Source of the DNA: Castanea sativa
Taxonomy: Eukaryota; Streptophyta; Magnoliopsida; Fagales; Fagaceae
Reading direction: 5' to 3'
DNA length: 64,000 nt
Assembly (NCBI RefSeq): GCF_040712315.1
Contig: NC_134015.1
Location: 51,181,964-51,245,963 of the forward strand
Made by a program: the position numbers and the translations under genes. The notes beneath the pieces are model-generated. The model had not been told where the DNA came from. It searched no databases and was given only the letters and a program-made list of their open reading frames with translations. Shown one piece after another: positions 56,039 through 64,000 of this stretch; positions within the stretch are counted from its first letter, which is position 1, and every line of letters begins with the position of its first letter.

Positions 56039-59000
56039 TCAGATTACAAAATAAAGCATGGAAGAAAGAAAGAAAGACAGACACAGCACTCTGTGCAAGT
56101 TAGTCAACTTTTTTCCACTTGAATGAGTTGGCAAGCTAATAGCTGTGACATTTTCCTTTGAGCAAGTGTAGTTGCAGCGACTTGGACAAACTACTCTGTA
56201 CACACCACTGCTAGCTAAAATAAAAATGTCTTTCCTGTTATCCTCCCCAAACGAGTATATGTAACCCAGAGTTGGTAGGGAACTTCCTGGTATGGTGCTG
56301 CAGTTGTTAGGAGAATCATGAGCACAACTAAAAGGAATCCTAGCAGTACTGAAGTTTCCACTATTTTCAGGGCTTTCAGCTGCTGCCCAAATACCACTTC
56401 CATACAAATCTGCATACAGGTAACTGAATACACAATGACAGTCAAGATTGTTAGCAAGTGTTTACAAAACATTACATATAAATTAGAAAAGGGTGCTTTC
56501 TTACCTTCCAAACATGCATGGATCAGTTGAGGAACGATAAAAGTATCCACCTGATACTGCTGCAGATCCTTCTTTCTTGTTTATATCAGAGTGGTTATAT
56601 CCCAACACAGGGAAGATAGGATGAATAGAATTGGCAAGAGTAATTCCTCCAGGAGATTGCTGAGGATTAAAGAGAAAGGGGCCTTCATAAACATGCCACC
56701 CATAGTTCCCACCCTTGGTGATTATATCTACCTCTTCATAATGATCCTATAGGATTATGACAACCAATAGCATTAGCATCAAACAAATGTGATAACCAGC
56801 CAATGCAAAGTATATTTTGTTGCTTGCTATTACAATCAAGAAAGTCTTGGCAAAAGATAAAATGCCTGTAAATGATAATTAAAAGTAATCTATCCTCTGA
56901 ACCTGCCCAGTATCTGCACAGATGAAGTAGAGAGGTCTTTGTGAGTCAAAGCTACAGCGCCAAGGATTTCTTAATCCTAGAGCCCAGATTTCGGGCTGCA
57001 AGTCTTTATCTTCAGAAAAAGGATTATCTTGAGGGACAGAATAGTTTCCCCATAGATTGAGGTCACCTATATCATTTGCACCTGTAATAGTTTGGCATTA
57101 AGACCAGATAAAGCACAAATCAAATAGGTCGTTTCTCCAATCTTCACACTTTAAAACATGCATGCATGCATGCAGTATAAGAAAACAATCTAATCCAAAG
57201 TGTGATTTATCAAAATACATTCAATATAAATTTAAGTGGTATTAACATTAATAAAAATTAGTGACACTTGAACCAAACCCTTTACACACACACACAGAGA
57301 GAGATTAGTTCATGAGAATTTAGATAAATTGATAAGAATCAGGATATGCAATAAGAATTCTAAGATGGCAAGAGCAAGCTAAGCTACACATTCAACAGTT
57401 CTGTGCCATTAATGCTCACTTGGTAAGTTATCAATGTCAAGCCTTAAAATCTTTCCGAGCAAGGATTTTTTGTTTTGGGAAAAATCGTAAGGATCATCTC
57501 TGATTGCACCATCTCCCACCATAACATATAAATATCCATCTGCAGGTCCAAATAGAATCTGGCCCCCATGATTAAATGCCATTGGAAGCCCCAGTGTAAA
57601 AATCCTTCTCACCTCAGATGGGCTAGCACTTTGTTCCTGGAAATTGATAAGGATGTAATTTAGCAAAAACCTTTAAGAAAAATTTATGCTATAGCCAAGC
57701 TAAAAAGGTATAGATATCTACTGAGGAATGTTTTGATATAGTCCCATTAACAGTGAACTCTGCAATAACTTTATGATACCGGCATGGTGGAGCTGCATTA
57801 GAAGAATTTAGCTTTGAAGGATCACAGTTCGCATCTGTGTTACAAGCACACCTACCAGAACATCCTGGTGTCCTGATCTTATCACAATTGAACGAAGCAA
57901 AGAAACGACCGTTATGCGCAAAGTTTGGATGAAAAGCCATACCCATCATCCCAAAGCTACTGTCAAAAAAGACTCTATCAGTCAAATCTATAAAGGGTCT
58001 GGACACATCAAGTCCTAGAGTACCTCCTGAACTTTGCTCAGGTATTGTGGCCAACCAAATTTTGCCTGCTTGGTTAGAGAAGAATGCGTGATTAGATCCA
58101 TCAGGATGTGCAACCATATTGAGATAAGACCCATTGCCAATTTTCTCAAGGCACAAGCCCTTTGGCAGAGCCAAAGTTTCAGACTTTTCTAGTGAAACTT
58201 GTTCACCATCAAAACATATTGAACCATCATAAGAGGAACCGCCAAATGCATCACAGAAAACACTCTTGGACTGCCACAGTTGGTTTAGTTTGGAAGAACC
58301 AGAATCAGCTGGTCCTACATTACTACCTTGTAGTGAAGAGGCAAAAGGGGAACTCAATATAGACACATTTTGGCATGCATCCCAGACAGTAGAGCAAAAA
58401 CTACCTGCTGCCCTGTTCGACTGTGATGAGTTTACCAATAGAGTGGAGCTACAAAGAGCAGGAACTTCTCGAGGTCCTGATTCGACCATAAATAGCTGAG
58501 CTGAGAACTGATCACACATCTGCAAATAATAAAATTTCCAAATTTCATAACTTTCTAAGTATTACAATGTTGTCATTTTTGTACTTAGCACCTACTATAG
58601 TAGCTCAAAGAGTAGATTAAGATAGCCCACATTTCTATAAATTGCTGTGCATTATCTCTAATACATCATCCTGGGTAAATCCAAAAGCTTCTTAACAAGG
58701 ACAACTAAAATAATAAGAAAATAATTGTGTCACTCTTCACATAAATTGCCAACGAATCACTTTACATCTGTTTGTGCGCACATTTCATGCTCATCACTTC
58801 AGATTCCAAACAAAAGCAAGAATGTAAAACGATGGTATATCAAAAATATATACTAAACTTAAGCATAATGTACATCCATAGCAACATGTAGAGAACATAT
58901 TTCATGACCTCAGGGAGCAGTCAGCCTAAACAAATTTCACTTCCATACCTGTACAAAAACCAGCCTCTACAAGCACTTGTCCCATAAATTTAAGCTGTTA

Positions 59001-59637
59001 GATAATGGTATCCCTCACATGAGATAAAACGGTGACAAAGTTCAAACTCATAATCACCTACTCTAATACCTTAATAAACTATCACATGTCCCAAAAGCTA
59101 AAGTTATTAAGAAATGATGCATTTAATCATTTAACCATTATTTTAGTATCAAGCTAAACGATTTTTTTTTCATATGTTAAGCTACTATTCTTTGAGGTTT
59201 ACGACCAATACTCAGGATTTTGAACAGTTCAAACAAAGCTGCCATTATAATAGAGTTGACAAGCCCTTACCGCACAAAGTATTGATTTCATAAGAGCCGC
59301 ACAGCCAGAATCAGAGATATTCATTGCATGAAATTGCTTCTGCAGCTGCAGGTCTTTGGCTGAGTCACAACACACACTTCCATTGTATGGACAAAAGGCC
59401 AAAGGTGTCTTTGAAATGAGAGGTGCCCCTATGCCAGTCAAAACAAAAAAAGGCTATTTAGCAAAGACATTATTAACCCAAAAACATATACCACATAAAC
59501 TAAACTGATCGAAATGTGTGCGTGTGTGTGAGAGAGAGAGAAGTACTTAAATCAGTGCATAAAGGAAGTGAAGAAGAAGGTTGATGAAGTAGTAGGAAGT
59601 GATACAACAAAAAGAGGATCGTAACAAAAGCTTTCAT
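56039..59637 (-). CDS. HIPL protein: GSDH-domain, GPI-anchored-type (7 exons, 689 aa)
   Basis: Plant homologue of hedgehog-interacting protein (Arabidopsis HIPL1/HIPL2). The biochemical role is not established: the core is a glucose/sorbosone-dehydrogenase-like beta-propeller. Exons: 59637-59547, 59428-59271, 58519-57722, 57636-57420, 57081-56903, 56746-56505, 56423-56039. All introns are GT-AG, and the joined frame gives 689 residues (Arabidopsis about 695). A signal peptide spans 1-23, followed by a Cys-rich folate-receptor-like region about 27-160 (CPYNG, SVCCDS) and the propeller about 225-600, with MVAHPDGSN, GMMGMAFHPNF, SFNCDKIRTPGC, FGPADGYLYVMVGDG, GKILRLDI, EIWALGLRNPWRCSFD and KGGNYGW. 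Near the end is CNYTCSKEN. The protein finishes in a hydrophobic tail after SSGKKLTN, as in GPI-anchor signals. HIPL1 versus HIPL2 is not resolved. Confidence 0.93.
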
Positions 59638-60724
59638 CCTCCAAAAACAAAAATTAAAGAAGAGAAGCAACAGTAGCCCTTCTCTTCAACCTTATAATTA
59701 AAGAGACATAATAAATTACTGAACAGCATTACAGTGGGATTACATTTGGCTAAAGGCCACTGCATAAGACTAGCCACTAAGCATTTGACGTTGGATCAGA
59801 GTGGACAAAATAAGCAAACTTTATTAGTAATCATTGTGTAGAATTTATACACAAATTATGCAACAATTCAAAAAGTTCATTTGACTTGATACTCCCAGTA
59901 GGTGAGGCGCGGAAAAGAATACAAGAAAGCAGATTACAGGACAATTTAAAAAAATTAAAAGAGAAGAAGAAAGAGGAAGAAAAAGAACAGTGTTACTGCT
60001 ACAAACTTTTTCATAGCCGGTTAAGGTGGTAAGTTATGATGGATTATCATCATTATTATGAGTTCACTATAGACATCATTTTTATTATTCAACAATAAAA
60101 ATATGTTTCAATCATTGTGGTAAAAAACTATATATGAAAATTTGTATCTTTAAAAATCTTGGCATGTACTTTGTCATTATATTTAAAATCTTTACTTCTC
60201 GTGTTATCCAAGCAAAAATAATGTCTTAATCATTTATCTTTCAATTCGTTTACATGCAACTAAATAAAGATCTCAATTATTTTCTTGAGGCCATTTTATT
60301 TGAAAGACCTTAAATATAAATAAATAAATATATAGTTTGATTGTTAAAAAAATCACTTGTACTATGAGTTTGAGTTGTGCACTATAAAGCCCACAACAAA
60401 CAAGTAAACGAATTGTGTTGTGATTTTATTATTATTTTTTACCCAAAAAAAATTTCAAAAAGAGGATTGAGTCATGGATTAGTCGGGTCGAATTGGGTTG
60501 ACTAACAAAAAATGGGTCAAGTCATGAGTTGATCTATTTTTACTTCTGACCAAAAAATTTGGGTTTAGGTCAAGTTAGCAAATACACTAAACTTCTTGTT
60601 TATTTTTTTGGACCACCAAAGTAGTATGTGAGGAGAGACAACGATTGGATATTTATATACTAAAATATACTCCCTTAATTCCAAGGGGTGGGCAATTGAA
60701 TGGTTTGAACAAATGATAGGATTA

Positions 60725-60805
<81 letters not shown>

Positions 60806-61399
60806 GATTAGACCTAAGTATTTAAGTATAATGAAATTTTGATGTTAGTTTTCTAAGGTTTATATGAGAAACAATAGATTAGACCTATAGTATTCTTGCT
60901 CAAATTTAGTTACTTTTGCAACAATGAAAACAAAGTCCAATAAAAGGAAAAAAAAAGTAATAAACTAATAACACACAATCAAGAATGCAAAAACAATTAT
61001 TGAAGAATATTTGCATTTTATTTATCAAAACGATATTTGCATTTTTGAGTAGGCATAAACATCATGTAATTTTCAAATTTGTAAACACATGTAGTATAAT
61101 CAAATCATTACACCACTCTTATTGTCTTTCTATTTTGTCTATAAAATAAAATATTAGAATATTTTTATAAGGTAAATTATTAAAATATTGGAGAAAACTA
61201 ACAAAATGCACCTCACCTTTGCATTTACTTAGAAAAAAAAATTGAGATGAGTTACTTGTATTGGTTACAAGGTTCATACAAAACAAATGTAATCAAGATA
61301 TGGTTTTAGAAACTCGTCCATATACTGAGAACCAATGAAGACTTCTCTTCTTTTTTTATTTTATTTTATTTTATAACTAATATTGATTCTATTATATAA
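59638..61399. other. HIPL upstream region and intergenic DNA
   Basis: No gene seen. It contains decayed MITE-like text around 60000-60130, a very long (GA)n run and AT-rich filler. Confidence 0.5.
60729..60802. repeat. (GA)37 microsatellite
   Basis: 74 bp of perfect GA dinucleotides, the longest simple repeat in the window, about 1.1 kb upstream of the HIPL start codon. Likely highly polymorphic. Confidence 0.95.
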
Positions 61400-61934
61400 G
61401 AAGAGATCAAACATAGATTTGGAGCACATGTCATTCGTCAGTATGAGAAGTATCTTGTTCTCCCATCTTTAGTGGGGCAGAATAAACTCAATACATTCAA
61501 TGATATCAAAGAAAAACTTGCAAAAAGTTTAGTTGGTTGGAAAGAAAAATTGATTTCGAAGGCTGGTAAAGAAGTTTGGATTAAGGCAGTAACTCAAGCC
61601 ATTCCAACTTATTCTATGAGTTGTTCAAAATTCCTAATTCCCTTTGTGATGAATTGACGAGTCTAATTCGTAATTTTTAGTGGAGGCAAAAACAAGATGA
61701 AAGAAAGATAGCTTGGTTGAGTTGGGATAAACTTTGTATGCCTAAATCTTGTGATGGGATGGGTTTCAAGCAGTTTAAGCAATTTAATTTAGCTCTCTTA
61801 GCCAAACAAGGGTGAAGGCTCCAGATGGGTCAAAAATTCTTTGGTGTATCAAGTCAGCTAAATATTTGTCGAATTGTGACTTTGTACAAGCCTCACTCAG
61901 TAACAATCCTTCTTATACTTGGCATAGTATAATG
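61400..61934 (+). pseudogene. LINE reverse-transcriptase C-terminal fragment
   Basis: Open frame to 61657 with YEKYLVLPSLVGQNKLNTFN and KAGKEVWIKAVTQAIPTYSM, the typical region downstream of the reverse-transcriptase catalytic core in plant L1-like LINEs. After a frameshift it continues with [19 protein letters not shown] and [20 protein letters not shown], then further stops. The catalytic part is missing. The fragment ends at the boundary of the copia element inserted at 61935. Confidence 0.85.
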
Positions 61935-62312
61935 TGTTGAGCACGAAGGCATGAAGGAGAATGACACAGGAAAGAAGAAACAAGAAGAATGGAATTGCAG
62001 TGATGGAAAACAAAAGCAAAATGATAGAGTCTATAAGGAAAGAAAGAAAGGAAAGTTAAAATCAAAACGGTAGCGTTTGGTTAAGTGATTGGCACGTGAA
62101 ATGGTTGGCACGTGAGGCTGCTTAACTGTTGTACAGGTGTTTAAAATGTGTTAATTAGTTTGTTAGAAGTTAGTTAGAGTTAGTTTCTTTCTTCTTTACT
62201 TTGTATCGTGTATATAAGGCAGAACCTTAGTGTAAATTAATTAGTTTTTCATATTCAATCAATACAAGCAAATAGTTTTTCTCTCAAGCAGTTTCTAGAA
62301 GTTTTATTAATA
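61935..62312 (+). repeat. 5' LTR of the second copia element
   Basis: About 378 bp from TGTTGAGCAC to TTTTATTAATA. The expected terminal CA appears as TA, so it is probably mutated. A TATATAA box at 62211-62217 would mark the element's own promoter, with transcription starting about 30 bp later. Confidence 0.75.
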
Positions 62313-62324
62313 TGGTATTAGAGC
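62313..62324 (+). other. Primer-binding site of the second copia element
   Basis: TGGTATTAGAGC follows the LTR directly. It differs by one base from the initiator-tRNA-Met complement TGGTATCAGAGC. Confidence 0.85.
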
Positions 62325-62339
62325 TTCAATAGCTCATCA

Positions 62340-63188
62340 ATGGCTTCTGTCTCTAACGCTGCTTCATATTCTGAAACCTTTCCCACAAATACTTCTAACA
62401 CTGCTAATCATAGATCACCCACTCAAGCTCCTTCAATGGATGATGTGAACGCCAATCCTTCAAGCCCTTATTTCATTCCACAATCATATGTTATTCTAGT
62501 TTCTCAACCACTGATTGGTCCAGAAAATTACCTCAGTTGGTCAAGGGCTGTGTTACTATCTTTGAGTGGTAGGAACAAATTCGGCTTTCTTGATGGTTCA
62601 ATCTCTACATCTGATCTCTCTCATCCTCTGTACCACGCATGGCACATAGCAAATACCACAATTATTTCATGGATGGTAAATTCTTTAAGCGAAGATCTGG
62701 CTACCAGTGTTATGTACATCCACACTGCGAGGGATTTGTGGATTGATATGCATAATAGGTTTTCACAGCCAAATGTTCCAAGATTCTTTGAGATTCAGAA
62801 AGAAATTTCGAAGTTTTCACAAGGTTCCTTATCGGTGAGTTCCTATTTCACCAAATTTAAGATTTTGTGGGATGAACTTGTGCATTATCAATCTTTCTCT
62901 GCTTGTACTCGTGTTTGTACTTGTGGTTCTCAACGAAATCAACTAACTACTCAGCAAAGGGATCAAGTTTTTCATTTTCTTATGGGACTCAATGACAGTT
63001 ATTCCACTATTACTAGTCAAATCTTGATCACTAAGCCACTACCTGTGTTGAATAAAGCCTATTCTTTGATCCTGCAAGAGGAGAAACGTAGGCAAGTTGG
63101 TCAAGCTGATTTGGTCATTAAACCAACAGCTTTGTATGCTAATAATCCTAATCCTAAGGGGTTTCAAGGTCATCAAGGGTGGAATTAG
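62340..63188 (+). CDS. Copia Gag (UBN2-type), C-terminally truncated
   Basis: 282 codons from ATG 62340 to a TAG at 63186-63188. An N-terminal copia-type leader (low complexity, then SQPLIGPENYLSWSRAVLLS) and the UBN2/gag core (ISWMVNSLSEDLATSVMYIH, IQKEISKFSQGSLSVSSYFT, QVFHFLMGLNDSYSTITSQI) are intact. The stop falls just before where a CCHC zinc knuckle should lie, and no knuckle is found before the protease region, suggesting a small deletion as well as the stop. Confidence 0.85.
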   Translation: MASVSNAASYSETFPTNTSNTANHRSPTQAPSMDDVNANPSSPYFIPQSYVILVSQPLIGPENYLSWSRAVLLSLSGRNKFGFLDGSISTSDLSHPLYHAWHIANTTIISWMVNSLSEDLATSVMYIHTARDLWIDMHNRFSQPNVPRFFEIQKEISKFSQGSLSVSSYFTKFKILWDELVHYQSFSACTRVCTCGSQRNQLTTQQRDQVFHFLMGLNDSYSTITSQILITKPLPVLNKAYSLILQEEKRRQVGQADLVIKPTALYANNPNPKGFQGHQGWN

Positions 63189-64000
63189 GGTGTGAATCAT
63201 GGTAACCAGGGAGGAAAGAATGCTTCTCAAGGTTTCACCAATCAACCTGATCTAATGCACTACTCTTCACAGTCTCAATTGTCCATGCCACAGTCTCAAT
63301 TCAGTGCATCACAGTGCCCCATCACTCAGAGCTAGTTTGAACAACTACTTCCTTGCTTCTCAATCTTTCACGGAAGCTATTGCTTCTTAGCCCTCTCACC
63401 AAGCTGCATTAGTCTTGTCACCATTGACTAATGCTGCTGCCTCTAGTTCTTCCATCCCTTATTTTGCCAATTTTTCAGGTAACCCTTTTTGGCTGCCTCC
63501 AAAATTTTCTCATTCCATATTTTCTGCTAGCATAGTTGATAGGCAAACTCATAAATTCAATGACTGGATTATTGATACTGGTGCTTCAGACCATATGGTT
63601 TGTTTAATATCTTGCTTATCTTCTATTACATCCACAATTAATTCTTTTGTCTACTTGCCCAATGGAGAAAAGGCTTTAGTTACTCACATAGGGATAGTTC
63701 ATATCTCAAATCAACTTACTCTTCATGGAGTTCTCTGTGTTCCTTCATTTACCTTTAATCTCATATTAGTTAGTCAATTAACTAAAACACTGTTTTGTTG
63801 TCTTGTATTCTTTGGTTCCTTTTGCTTTATCCAAGACCTGGCCAATTGAAACATGATTGGACTAGGTAAAGCATCAAAAGGTCTCTATCTACTTCAACAT
63901 AATCTTCCATCATCATCATCTGTTCTTGTTGCTTCTTCATAGTTTCCAATTTCAGCTCCTTCTGTTAATACTACTTCTGTCAATAATGCTGATTTATGGC
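63189..64000 (+). pseudogene. Copia protease and downstream pol remnant, truncated by window end
   Basis: After the gag stop, frames read a Gln/Ser-rich linker with stops (63189-63414). A frame open to 63849 then contains the aspartic protease active site WIIDTGASDHM and the following VYLPNGEKALV / LHGVLCVPSF region. Stops at 63849 and about 63942 and a shift near 63785 interrupt it before the GAG-pre-integrase domain. Integrase and reverse transcriptase would lie beyond the window. Confidence 0.8.

Larger units (their letters stand above)
61935..64000 (+). mobile_element. Ty1/copia retrotransposon, 5' part (runs off the window)
   Basis: The 5' LTR starts TGTTGAGCACG inside LINE-derived sequence and is followed by a primer-binding site, gag and the protease region, all plus strand. 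The 5-bp flank before it is TAATG (61930-61934). The other LTR and flank lie outside the window. Stops between gag and protease and later show that this copy is at least partly decayed. Confidence 0.88.

Noticed and set aside
1..64000. CRISPR arrays, bacterial operons, rRNA or intact tRNA genes
   Set aside because: None seen. The spaced short repeats are microsatellites, minisatellites or transposon parts, and the tRNA-like boxes belong to SINE fragments without a full cloverleaf.

Overview
This window is nuclear DNA from a woody eudicot, most likely a rosid and perhaps Fagaceae (oak or chestnut). That is a guess from the gene families, the AT-rich intergenic DNA, the short plant-type introns and the miniature transposons. 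All species-level wording is inference. It holds five spliced or intact protein-coding genes, two Ty1/copia elements, several DNA transposons with readable target-site duplications (TSDs), LINE and SINE debris, and many local duplications.

Layout. 1-14.5 kb is gene-free. It contains a degenerate coding remnant with a 207-bp tandem duplication (about 2.05-3.06 kb), a large inverted repeat interrupted by two tandem 470-bp LTR-like units (5.2-7.7 kb), a segmental duplication in which one copy carries a Tourist-like MITE (9.2-10.5 kb), and an 855-bp hAT element carrying only the C-terminal part of a transposase (11.6-12.5 kb). 15.0-20.8 kb (+) is a seven-exon hydroxyproline O-galactosyltransferase gene with a hAT MITE in intron 1. 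23.4-24.4 kb (-) is a two-exon secreted GUB_WAK/WAK_assoc protein without a kinase. 26.9-32.0 kb (-) is a decayed full-length copia element. 32.2-33.2 kb is a long-TIR DNA element. 36.0-46.1 kb (-) is the 18-exon ribosome-biogenesis GTPase BMS1, including what looks like a U12-type AT-AC intron. 49.6-53.3 kb (+) is a mitochondrial-type P-class PPR gene. 56.0-59.6 kb (-) is a seven-exon HIPL (hedgehog-interacting-protein-like) gene. 61.4-64.0 kb is a broken LINE interrupted by a second copia element that runs off the window.

The genes do not form a pathway. BMS1 is a housekeeping nucleolar factor, the PPR protein is probably organellar, and the other three act in the secretory system or at the cell surface. 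From memory, Arabidopsis keeps GALT5 next to HIPL1 (At1g74800/At1g74790) and GALT6 next to HIPL2 (At5g62620/At5g62630). The GALT and HIPL genes here, 35 kb apart with other genes between, may be an expanded form of that linkage.

Gene models were joined by eye from splice sites. Every reported exon set keeps frame and gives a plausible full-length protein. Expression, UTR ends and paralogue names cannot be fixed from sequence alone.
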